Origin: Roseibacillus sp.
GTDB lineage: Bacteria > Verrucomicrobiota > Verrucomicrobiia > Verrucomicrobiales > Akkermansiaceae
Direction: 5' to 3'
NCBI GenBank assembly: GCA_002686085.1
Contig: NZAC01000013.1
Span: forward strand, 1 to 44,029
DNA: 44,029 nucleotides
Below the pieces are notes generated by a model. It was not told the origin of the DNA and made no database searches. It saw nothing but the letters and a program-made list of their open reading frames with translations. How positions within the stretch are numbered: the stretch's first letter is position 1; each line of letters begins with the position of its first letter. Of the stretch, positions 35,897 through 44,029 are shown piece after piece. The position numbers and the translations under genes are program-made.

Positions 35897-38800
35897 TCAC
35901 TCAACCACCACCCTGTAGTAGAGCTCCTGACCATCGGCAGAGACATGTGGCAGCACCGTAATGCCTCGAGAAGCCTCCACCGTTCCCACATCCGCCCAGC
36001 TATCTGGGGTCAGGTCCGGACTGACTTGAAGAGTGTAGCTCCGCCCAGGGACACTGTTCCAGCTAGCCCGGGTGGTATCTCCAACTCTCGTAACCTCGAT
36101 CAACTTAAAGACAGAGAGAAGGTCCAGGGGGTCAGTTCCGGCATCAACCTCACTGCCGTCTAGTGCCCCATCGCCATCGCTGTCAGGGTTCAGGGGATCC
36201 GTTCCTGCCAACGCTTCACCAACATCGTCAAGCCCATCGTTATCCAAATCACCCTCAGAAGTTACAATACCCGGGGTTCCCCCCAGAACCAGACTCGCAC
36301 GCCAGTTGGACGGGTCATTATAATTCCCTTCGGTATCAATGACTTCCAGAGAGGACCCTTCCCCATCAGCTTCAACCGGCCATGGAAGGTCATCAGAATA
36401 TTCAAAGTCGTGGATAATATCACCCCCGGCATCAACGAGCACTATAGACTCTCCACCATTACTGATTCCTCCATCACCCCAACTGGCCAAGACTCTGATT
36501 CCTTCTCCATAAATTGCTCTGAAATCTGATGGGTTCGCAGTAACCACAGCAATTTCTCCGGCAGCCAATTCAAGGCCATCAAAAACAAGCCCTGAAAACG
36601 GATTTCCATCTTCAAATCTGACACCAGTCAGATCGATCGATGAGCTGCCAGTGTTGGCAAGTTCGATAAACTCCAAATCATATCCAACCCCAAGATCAAG
36701 AGGGTGGTACATAACCTCCGTAATACGAAGGTCCTCAACCGCAGCACTTTCAGAGGCAGAATCAACCACCACGAAATAATCAAACTCAAAGCGTGCCATA
36801 AGGGCCGAAGGAGTTGAGGCAAAAATCCCTCCGCGCTCAAGGGATGCCTCTGCATCGATATCCTCGGAATGCAAGGTTTCCCATGTTCCTGGGCTAACAC
36901 GGTAATCAAAATGCAGACCACTCCCTACCCTCCGTATACGGACGACAGCAGCACCTTCAGCCCATGTTACGCTTCCCAGGCGGGTCTCAGTGGTGCCGAC
37001 AATCTTTCGCGCTCGCAAAAAGTCTCCGTTCTCCATTCCGAACGCATACGTGACCTCCTGCCCGTCCTCGATAACCCTCACGATCAGGCCCGCGATAAAT
37101 CCTCCCTGCTGAATGGAGGAAAGGCTCAGGTCGGTCTGGAGAAGAACGTCCTCCGCCCCGGCCAGATCGCGCCAGAGGACCGGATATTGCGGATTCACAG
37201 TCCGCATCGACTTCGCGGAATCATCGTTTAATTTCAGAGTAAGCTCGCCCGGCCTGTCATTCAGGGAATACCAGGCACTACCGCTGTAGTCGTGCCGAAC
37301 CTCCACATTTTCTTCGACCCAGCCCTCACCGAGAGTCTGATCCGAGAATGGATGCCACTCAGATTCCGAATACACCGTAATTTCTCTTGTAGTCACAGTC
37401 TCGGTTGCGTCCTGATCCTCTACCGTGACGGTAAGCACATACAAACCGGGCCTCGGAAAGCGAACGTTAACAATTTCGGGAGACGGATTTTCCAATATTG
37501 CGTCCCCATCAACTTCCCATCGATAACTTAGATCCGTCCCTTCAGGATCAAAACTCGCACCTCCATCAACCACCAATGTGCTGTGTACGGGGACATTGAG
37601 AGAGGAGGGCGAACTATCAAGATCGACAACCGGGGGAGCGTTACCTGCCTTATTGATCACGACTACATCCGTTCCAACGACCAGCCCCTCTGAGTCAAGA
37701 GCCTGAAATTCCAGCTCGTTACGACCTTGGCGCAAATAAATGCCCGAAGCAGCCCACTCAGTCTGCCCCGTGAACTGGACCTCTACATCTGGGCGGTCAA
37801 CGACGCGGATATCAAACGCCCGATGGTTGCTGGTTCCGCTGAGGTCAATGATATCTGCAGCCGTGCTTGAGGGACCGTTGACAGTAAAACGGGTATTCGC
37901 AACAGCACTTCCGATTTCAGAGTTCATGGCATAATTGACCCTCGAATTGTTAAAGTTGAGATACCGACTCGGATTAATGGACACTCTCCGATTGGAGCGC
38001 GCCTCGAGATCAAACCATGTCTCCAGACGCTCTGATCCACTGGTATACTTCTCCACCATCTCCCCAATATAATAATTCACCCTCTGCTCCACGTAGGGTT
38101 TACGGAAAAAATTAGGCACTCCCGTTAAGCCCCCGATGAATGGAGCCGAAGTATTCCCATAGGTCAGGTCAGAGTCCCACTGCAGGAGCATCCACTTCCC
38201 ATCGCTATGCCTTCGGAGAAAATATCCGTTCTTTCCCCTGTTTCGAGTCAAGGTGTCCCAGTCATCGACCCAGCCACGAACCACCGCATTAACTGCCATC
38301 ATATCAATGTCCGCCATCCTTTCAATTTCCTCGCGGGTAAACCGATTCTGACCCACGGAGAAAACCCAATTGAGGAATGACCCGTAGTCGTATTCGTCTT
38401 CACGCGACCGCTTCATCCATTCAGCGTGATACATGTTTGGCTCCATGCTGCGTCCATCCACTCCCCAGTCTGCGTTTCTCTGAGTACGGCTCCATCCATC
38501 GTCAAACCACCACTCATCATCGATACGGTAAAGTTCTCCCTTTTCGCCCTGATCCCAGTTGCGTTTAAGAAAATCGTTCGCGTTAGTTTCCACGTCCTCA
38601 CGAATCATCGCCGGACCGTTGTTGATCACGATCCGAACGAACTCGTGCTCGTTGGACGGGTGCCCAAGCAGATAGAGCCAATATCTTACCAGCCTGTTGT
38701 TGTGGGACCTTCCTACCGCCGGGTCGTCATCAATCGTCCGGCGAGCCCATCCACGATAGCGCTTATCACGGGGGCTTTTCCACTTGAGGGTCTTGCCCTG

Positions 38801-41254
38801 AGAGGTGCTGAAGCTATCGCTTCGCTGCCATGGACTACCCGCCTTACGGAATTCAGCATTGTAAATGATATGCCGTTCGTTGCCTATGAAAGTAGCGTTG
38901 AAAAACTGGTTCGAAAGCCGGGGAAAGGCATAATTAAAAGCCGAACCTTGGCCGGCATTACCCAAAGCTTGCACAGTTCGGGCTGAGATGACGAAGCGCT
39001 GGCTTCTCAGATCCCGGGGCACTGCAGTAGTGTCCACGATGAACATCGCGGGACGTTCAGGAGCGGGGCTTGGCATAACGGTCACTTCTCCACTTGCACC
39101 TTCTGCCTCGACGTAGAACTGGGCGATGACCCCGTCGGAGGTGTATTCAGAGAGAGTCGCAGTGTAGATCCCATCACCTGCTATGTTATCTCCATTAGAT
39201 CCGTCATCGACCATCCGAGTCGTATCCCACGCCGTGTCAGGATTAGCGCTGTCGAGGCGATGCCGCAGGTTCACCGTTGGAGCATCCGATGAACTGACCC
39301 TGACGGTGACCTGCACAGGATTACCCCGCGGCACGGCCGGACTATGTATCAGCCCACTCAATGCCGGAGCCGCTGAGGGGATCAGGGCAGAGTTGCCGGA
39401 CCCCGCACTTCCGAGATTTCGCGGCACTGGCAACCTCAAAATCCCTCCGAAGGAGCGATCCCACGTATGCACAATAACGGTAGGCTTGCCGTAGACCCAG
39501 CGAGCCTCGCACTCAAAGGTCAGATTGTCTGAGCGATTCATACCGGTCACATCGATTTCCACTCTGTTAGCCTTGATATCTCCATGGCCTGTAGAGACGA
39601 GATGGAAGTCGCGTCCCTGCATGTAACTCAGGTGGTGTGTCCCCTGACACAACCAGCCGGAAGAACCCTGCCCGTTCGTGCTAACCCTCTGCCCCCGTCC
39701 GGGAAGCAGGTTGGGTCCACCCTGGCTCAATGCGAAATTCATGTTCCGCATGGCAATTTCGCAGTCCCCAACGCCATGCATGTGCAACTCTTCGTAGCTA
39801 CTTTCTCCTCCCATAGTCCGCAGGCGGTCATAGCTGTCTGTTATGGAGAATGTCGTCCATTCTCCTTTTTCTGACTCATCAGAATCTCTCCAGGCCGTCG
39901 GCACTGAGTTATCCATCGTCGGATGCCGCAATTCGAGTGAGCTACCAAGCCCCCCGGCCTTTTCCGGCCAGTCTCCACCCGTATGATAGTGGACTTCATC
40001 GACCATGTTCCCCCATGCATCCTCGATCCGGAGCAGTTCGTTATTGTTGCTCAAGCTGTCGTTATATTGCCCTATGATCCGGGCATCGGGAAAGGCAGCT
40101 GCTGTGAGGCGCTCGTTCGCAGCGATAACCACATACTCACCGGGAGCAATCGTCGACCCCGCAGGGAAGCGAAAATCCACACCATCCACAACTCGCCAGC
40201 CACTCATATCCACAATCGTGTTCCCTCTGTTGTAGAGCTCGATGAACTCTCCATCCCGATGCCCGGAAGGAGGCTCAACCATAAGCTCATTGATCACCAC
40301 TTCAGTTTCGCGGTCCGGATTGTTTGGCGCCTGCCTGCTTCCTTGGGCAGAGGAGTAGAAATCCGTGGAGCCATCGGGAAAGGCTGCGACATGGTCGCGA
40401 AGACTCTGCCGGTCGTATCCCACCGCACTCCGGACCACATTGTTGCCGTCCACGAGGAACGCGACCCCGTTATCAGAAAATCCTACATCAAAGGAAAGAA
40501 ACCCATTGGGTGGCACCGACCCCGATATCTCGGTTCTGTCACCAAACCCCCGCGCTCCACTCAGAAAATACCCATCGAGGCTCTGAACGATATTCGACGT
40601 GTTGTAGACCTCCACCCAGTCAACATCTCCATCCGAGTCAAAATGAAGCTCATTGATCACGAGAGAAGACACTACCGCACTGTCGGAATTACCAGGAAAC
40701 CCTCCTACCCTGGAACTTGCTCCCCAGCTCCGGTAGTCATCGATCCTCCGCTCTGACTCAGTTAATACGAGACTGTGCCCAGCTCCATCGGGCGCAACCG
40801 GCCATGGGTGGGTGTCGTCGTATCTTACCGAGGTCATCACAACACCGTTCTTGTCCCGCAATGTGATCCGATCGCCGGCATTATCGAGAGACCCGGTCCA
40901 TGGGCCGAACACCTGAATCGCATTAGACACCCCGTAGGCGGCCCTGAATTCCGCAGGATCCCCTTGGCACACCACGATCTTACGTCGTCCAACAAGAAAT
41001 GAATCGTTAGGAGCCGCAGCAGAAAAATCCGGAAAGGTGTAATCAACCCCGCCTGTAATCTTCCACCCTGCAATGTCAAAGACGCTTGAAGTGAGATTTT
41101 CGATCTCGATAAACTCCGGGAGCGGAGTCTCTCCCTCCGGGACCATCTGTGGATGATACATGATTTCCCGAATCACCACCTGCTCCCCACGGACGAGCTG
41201 GAGTGACAAGAGAATGCCTAAAAGCGGGAAGGCGAAAAAGGAGCGAAGATTCAT
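35897..41254 (-). CDS. Giant secreted lamin-tail/CotH protein, copy 2
   Basis: About 1785 residues from the ATG at 41254 (signal peptide MNLRSFFAFPLLGILLSLQL); a further upstream ATG at 41299 adds 15 unlikely residues. Order: lamin-tail domains at about 20-175, 198-310 and 318-440; a linker; CotH-kinase-like region (about 745-1115, with REDVETNANDFLKRNW and MLLQWDSDLTYG); PKD-like domain (1208-1290); LamG-like domain (1298-1500); a fourth lamin-tail domain (1508-1640); thrombospondin type 3 repeats (about 1670-1715); and the C-terminal beta domain. It lacks the extra beta domain and one lamin-tail domain of copy 1. Strong similarity across the CotH region shows tandem duplication. The cell-surface role is unknown. 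Confidence 0.85.
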   Translation of the reverse strand: MNLRSFFAFPLLGILLSLQLVRGEQVVIREIMYHPQMVPEGETPLPEFIEIENLTSSVFDIAGWKITGGVDYTFPDFSAAAPNDSFLVGRRKIVVCQGDPAEFRAAYGVSNAIQVFGPWTGSLDNAGDRITLRDKNGVVMTSVRYDDTHPWPVAPDGAGHSLVLTESERRIDDYRSWGASSRVGGFPGNSDSAVVSSLVINELHFDSDGDVDWVEVYNTSNIVQSLDGYFLSGARGFGDRTEISGSVPPNGFLSFDVGFSDNGVAFLVDGNNVVRSAVGYDRQSLRDHVAAFPDGSTDFYSSAQGSRQAPNNPDRETEVVINELMVEPPSGHRDGEFIELYNRGNTIVDMSGWRVVDGVDFRFPAGSTIAPGEYVVIAANERLTAAAFPDARIIGQYNDSLSNNNELLRIEDAWGNMVDEVHYHTGGDWPEKAGGLGSSLELRHPTMDNSVPTAWRDSDESEKGEWTTFSITDSYDRLRTMGGESSYEELHMHGVGDCEIAMRNMNFALSQGGPNLLPGRGQRVSTNGQGSSGWLCQGTHHLSYMQGRDFHLVSTGHGDIKANRVEIDVTGMNRSDNLTFECEARWVYGKPTVIVHTWDRSFGGILRLPVPRNLGSAGSGNSALIPSAAPALSGLIHSPAVPRGNPVQVTVRVSSSDAPTVNLRHRLDSANPDTAWDTTRMVDDGSNGDNIAGDGIYTATLSEYTSDGVIAQFYVEAEGASGEVTVMPSPAPERPAMFIVDTTAVPRDLRSQRFVISARTVQALGNAGQGSAFNYAFPRLSNQFFNATFIGNERHIIYNAEFRKAGSPWQRSDSFSTSQGKTLKWKSPRDKRYRGWARRTIDDDPAVGRSHNNRLVRYWLYLLGHPSNEHEFVRIVINNGPAMIREDVETNANDFLKRNWDQGEKGELYRIDDEWWFDDGWSRTQRNADWGVDGRSMEPNMYHAEWMKRSREDEYDYGSFLNWVFSVGQNRFTREEIERMADIDMMAVNAVVRGWVDDWDTLTRNRGKNGYFLRRHSDGKWMLLQWDSDLTYGNTSAPFIGGLTGVPNFFRKPYVEQRVNYYIGEMVEKYTSGSERLETWFDLEARSNRRVSINPSRYLNFNNSRVNYAMNSEIGSAVANTRFTVNGPSSTAADIIDLSGTSNHRAFDIRVVDRPDVEVQFTGQTEWAASGIYLRQGRNELEFQALDSEGLVVGTDVVVINKAGNAPPVVDLDSSPSSLNVPVHSTLVVDGGASFDPEGTDLSYRWEVDGDAILENPSPEIVNVRFPRPGLYVLTVTVEDQDATETVTTREITVYSESEWHPFSDQTLGEGWVEENVEVRHDYSGSAWYSLNDRPGELTLKLNDDSAKSMRTVNPQYPVLWRDLAGAEDVLLQTDLSLSSIQQGGFIAGLIVRVIEDGQEVTYAFGMENGDFLRARKIVGTTETRLGSVTWAEGAAVVRIRRVGSGLHFDYRVSPGTWETLHSEDIDAEASLERGGIFASTPSALMARFEFDYFVVVDSASESAAVEDLRITEVMYHPLDLGVGYDLEFIELANTGSSSIDLTGVRFEDGNPFSGLVFDGLELAAGEIAVVTANPSDFRAIYGEGIRVLASWGDGGISNGGESIVLVDAGGDIIHDFEYSDDLPWPVEADGEGSSLEVIDTEGNYNDPSNWRASLVLGGTPGIVTSEGDLDNDGLDDVGEALAGTDPLNPDSDGDGALDGSEVDAGTDPLDLLSVFKLIEVTRVGDTTRASWNSVPGRSYTLQVSPDLTPDSWADVGTVEASRGITVLPHVSADGQELYYRVVVE

Positions 41255-41599
41255 TGAGGGCGGGGGCTTGTATGGGGGTTTGCAAGCAGGTAGCTGCAAT
41301 CTATTCCGGGTGGCATTTTTGCCGTGTTACCCCCCAAGTAAAGGCCGAAAGATGCAGATGGGCTAATCACCACATCGCCCCAGCCCCGGAGAAAGGGCAG
41401 CGCAGAGCCACGCCCCGCTCTCAGAGTCTTGCCACCTCGCCGGGAGCGGATCAATGAATCATCAGTTTTGTGCTCAGCACCCCTTCTCGCTCATTTATTA
41501 CAGAGTTCTCCATCCCGTAAGATAAAAATTCGGGTTGAGCTGGCAGGAGGATTGTTTAACAAGTGTTAGGGCTTCAATCATTGGTCCAGAAAACCCGTC
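41255..41599. other. Divergent intergenic region upstream of the giant genes and the cytochrome gene
   Basis: 345 bases between divergent starts, so it should hold promoters for both sides. On the plus strand a weak TTGAGC/TAACAA pair with a 16-bp spacer lies at about 41535-41562, some 40-60 bases before the cytochrome gene. No convincing minus-strand promoter, Shine-Dalgarno, small RNA or riboswitch was recognised. The start codons on both sides lack purine-rich ribosome binding sites. Confidence 0.3.
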
Positions 41600-44029
41600 A
41601 TGAGATCTCAGACACTGGCAGCGCAACGATGCCTCGCCCGGGGTATATTTGCATTCCTAGCCCTCACGCTGGGCAGCCCCCAGCAATCCAAAGCCAAGGA
41701 GCTGGACTTCGCCCGTGAGGTTCTTCCCATTCTCTCTAACAAATGCTTTGTCTGTCACGGACCGGACGCAAAAAAGGAGGATGATCTCCGTCTTGATTCC
41801 TACCAAGGCGCCACCGAAGACCGCGATGGACTTCGAGCCATCGATCCGGACAACCCTGAAGACAGCGAACTCATTCTACGGATCCACGACGCGGACGACC
41901 CGATGCCTCCGAAGGAGGCCGACAAGCAGCTCACTTCCGACGAACGGGAAATTTTATCACGATGGGCCAGAGAGGGCGGCAACTATGCCAAGCACTGGTC
42001 TTTTGTGGCTCCTGTGCGCAAGAACCCGAGCACGGCTCCCGAAGACACCAAAACCAAGCATCCGATCGATAGCTTTGTCAAAGCCAAGCTGATTGAAAAT
42101 CTCGGCGAGAAAGCGGACTTCGCCAGCATGAGCGACCGAGCTACCCTGGCGCGGAGGGCGGCCCTTACCCTTACTGGTCTGCCTCCCGATCCCGCTGTCC
42201 TGGCCAGCTTCCTGAGCGACGAGACAACTACTGCATACACACGCTATATCGAAACGCTGATGGAGAGCCCTCGCTATGGAGAACATCAGGCTCGATACTG
42301 GCTTGATGCAGTTCGTTATGGTGACACCCATGGCCTCCATCTGGATAACAAACGGGGCATCTACCCGTATCGTGACTGGGTGGTTCGCGCCTTCAACAAG
42401 AACCTCCCACTTGACGAATTCATCATCTGGCAACTTGCGGGCGACCTCCTTCCCGAAGCAACTCTGGAGCAGAAGGTAGCTACGGGATTTGTCCGCATGA
42501 ACCCCTCGACAGCAGAAGGCGGAGCCATCCCTGCAGAATTTCAGTGTAAAAACAATTTCGACCGGACAGAAACCATTGGCACAGTTCTCCTGGGGATGAC
42601 CATGTCCTGTGCTCGCTGTCATACCCATAAATACGATCCGATAACTCAGACTGAATACTACCAGCTTCTTGCCTTCTTCAACTCGACATCGGAGTCCCCG
42701 ATGGATGGGAACAAATACGAGTATGGGCCGGTCATAAAAGCCCCCGCAGACCAGGTCGCATGGAACGAATGGGAACATCTCACCGCCCGAAACGACGCCC
42801 TTCTGAAAGAGCTGGCTGCCTTGAAAGCTATCCCCATTGCAGATACCGAAAAACCGCAATGGAAGACGCTCTCCCGGAGGGAACAACTAAATCGGGTTGC
42901 CGATCCGAAGGGACCGTTCAAGGAGTCCGCTCTCCATCCAAAAGCCACAGAGCTGAAGACCCTGTTCGCGGAATCCGAAAAGCGTTTTACCTCAACCTTG
43001 GTGGCTCAGGAACTTAGCAAACCCAGACCTACCAAGGTACTTGTAAGAGGCGAATACAATCAACCAACCGGCGACCCGGTGAAGCCCGGAATTCCCTCCG
43101 TCATGGGCAGTCTCCCTGCAGATGCGCCCCTCAATCGTCTTGGACTCGCGCAATGGCTCGTCTCCCCCGAGAATCCACTCGTCGCGCGGGTTCTCGTCAA
43201 CAGAATCTGGCAGCGAGTCTACGGCGACGCCATCGTGCGTTCCCCAGAGGACTTTGGTCTGCAGGGCAAGCAGCCAACACATCCTGAACTTCTGGATTGG
43301 CTTGCTTTGGAACTGCAGGAGTCCGGTTGGGATCTTCGTCACATCCTCCGATTGATGCTGACCAGCCAGACCTTCATGCAGCAATCCAATCAGAGAGCTG
43401 ATCTACCCGAAGACCCGGAGAACCTCTGGTATGCAAGGGGTCCAAGCTATCGCCTCGACGCAGAAGTTATCCGGGACATGTCGCTATGGTCCAGTGGACT
43501 TCTGGACGATCACATGGGAGGCGAGGGAGTGAAGCCTTACCAGCCCGCGGGTCTTTGGAAGGCCCTCATGCACCCAGGCAGCAACACCAAGAACTATGTC
43601 GCCGATAAGGGCAGCAAGGCGTATCGTCGCAGTCTCTACGTGTACTGGAAAAGAACGAGCCCTCACCCGATGATGACCCTTTTTGACGCACCTGACCGCG
43701 AATCGAGTTGTGTCCGCCGCTCCCGTACTAACACCTCGCTGCAATCACTCGGCCTGCTCAACGAGACCCAGCGTGTGGAAATGGCCCGGAAACTTGCAGA
43801 ACGCCTTGTCACCGAAGCCACCGACGATGATTCCAGAATGGATCTTCTTTTTACCCTGGTAGCAAGCCGACCACCACGTGACGCCGAGAGAAAGGCATGT
43901 GACCACTTGCTAGAGCAGATGCTCCACCGCTACCGATCCTCTGAAGACGACGCCCTTGCCCTTCTTTCGACCGGAGAGATTGCCCGCAACCCAGACCTCG
44001 AACCCGCGGAAGTAGCGGCATGGACCCAG
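41600..44029 (+). CDS. PSCyt1/DUF1549/DUF1553 secreted cytochrome protein (partial, 3' end missing)
   Basis: An open frame of 810 codons with no stop before the window edge. A signal-like N-terminus (about residues 10-32) is followed by a planctomycete-type cytochrome c domain with CFVCH at residues 49-53. DUF1549 follows, containing SPRYGEHQARYWLDAVRYGDT and a second haem motif CARCH at 337-341. DUF1553 comes last, with NPLVARVLVNRIWQRVYG, PEDFGLQGKQPTHPELLDWLA and SSCVRRSRTNTSLQSLGLLN. These proteins are abundant in Planctomycetes and Verrucomicrobia and usually pair with a DUF1501 sulfatase-like gene, which would lie beyond the window. Redox or glycan-degrading roles are proposed but unproven. 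Confidence 0.9.
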   Translation, partial: MRSQTLAAQRCLARGIFAFLALTLGSPQQSKAKELDFAREVLPILSNKCFVCHGPDAKKEDDLRLDSYQGATEDRDGLRAIDPDNPEDSELILRIHDADDPMPPKEADKQLTSDEREILSRWAREGGNYAKHWSFVAPVRKNPSTAPEDTKTKHPIDSFVKAKLIENLGEKADFASMSDRATLARRAALTLTGLPPDPAVLASFLSDETTTAYTRYIETLMESPRYGEHQARYWLDAVRYGDTHGLHLDNKRGIYPYRDWVVRAFNKNLPLDEFIIWQLAGDLLPEATLEQKVATGFVRMNPSTAEGGAIPAEFQCKNNFDRTETIGTVLLGMTMSCARCHTHKYDPITQTEYYQLLAFFNSTSESPMDGNKYEYGPVIKAPADQVAWNEWEHLTARNDALLKELAALKAIPIADTEKPQWKTLSRREQLNRVADPKGPFKESALHPKATELKTLFAESEKRFTSTLVAQELSKPRPTKVLVRGEYNQPTGDPVKPGIPSVMGSLPADAPLNRLGLAQWLVSPENPLVARVLVNRIWQRVYGDAIVRSPEDFGLQGKQPTHPELLDWLALELQESGWDLRHILRLMLTSQTFMQQSNQRADLPEDPENLWYARGPSYRLDAEVIRDMSLWSSGLLDDHMGGEGVKPYQPAGLWKALMHPGSNTKNYVADKGSKAYRRSLYVYWKRTSPHPMMTLFDAPDRESSCVRRSRTNTSLQSLGLLNETQRVEMARKLAERLVTEATDDDSRMDLLFTLVASRPPRDAERKACDHLLEQMLHRYRSSEDDALALLSTGEIARNPDLEPAEVAAWTQ

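Noticed and set aside
39983-40756. 257-codon plus-strand frame inside giant copy 2
   Set aside because: It is antisense to conserved lamin-tail domains, and the His/Pro/Arg-rich product looks like a reverse-complement artefact.
41552-41562. TTGTTTAACAA palindrome as an operator before the cytochrome gene
   Set aside because: A single 11-bp AT-rich palindrome is expected by chance and has no second copy in the window.

Overview
The window looks like a chromosomal segment of a Gram-negative member of the Verrucomicrobiota, or a close relative within the Planctomycetes-Verrucomicrobia-Chlamydiae group. The inference rests on three things. Lipid A/LPS genes (lpxD, waaA) and Skp/OmpH chaperones show a true outer membrane. 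A DUF1549/DUF1553 protein with a planctomycete-type cytochrome c domain is typical of these phyla. Two giant secreted lamin-tail/CotH proteins with thrombospondin type 3 repeats and a shared C-terminal beta domain also fit. No 16S gene is present, so the exact lineage cannot be fixed. No CRISPR array, insertion sequence, integrase or prophage gene was seen, and no gene looks frameshifted.

Layout. 41-3335 (minus): str operon, rpsL-rpsG-fusA, with a good promoter and a leader that can form three hairpins. 3631-5132 (plus): an elongator-type tRNA with anticodon CAT and a beta-CASP metallo-beta-lactamase RNase. 5138-7555 (minus): two tandem Skp/OmpH paralogues followed by lpxD. 7624-8460 (plus): panC. 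8485-11451 (minus): glucosamine-6-phosphate deaminase, N-acetylglucosamine-6-phosphate deacetylase and a divergent NRAMP-fold transporter. 11552-16409 (plus): nadB, a secreted family 3 glycoside hydrolase and a secreted protein with an RlpA-like double-psi barrel. 16460-21738 (minus): a tight five-gene run of two unknown anchored or secreted proteins, an AsmA-like protein, rsmD and waaA. 21863-23002 (plus): an MGDG-synthase/UgtP-type glycosyltransferase. 23160-25824 (minus): an FmdB zinc ribbon, an unknown single-pass membrane protein and a secreted protein resembling an inactive peptidase. 25950-29354 (plus): a polytopic sulfatase/phosphoethanolamine-transferase-fold enzyme and a secreted SGNH esterase. 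29383-41254 (minus): two tandem paralogous giants (2101 and about 1785 residues). 41600-44029 (plus): a cytochrome/DUF1549/DUF1553 protein running off the end.

The first half is mostly housekeeping and envelope biogenesis: translation, outer-membrane protein folding, lipid A and Kdo, cofactors and amino-sugar use. From about 21.8 kb the content shifts to envelope modification and large secreted proteins. The items most worth follow-up are the tandem CotH/lamin-tail giants, the NRAMP-like carrier that has lost its metal ligands, the sulfatase-fold membrane enzyme with an ambiguous nucleophile, and the structured str leader.
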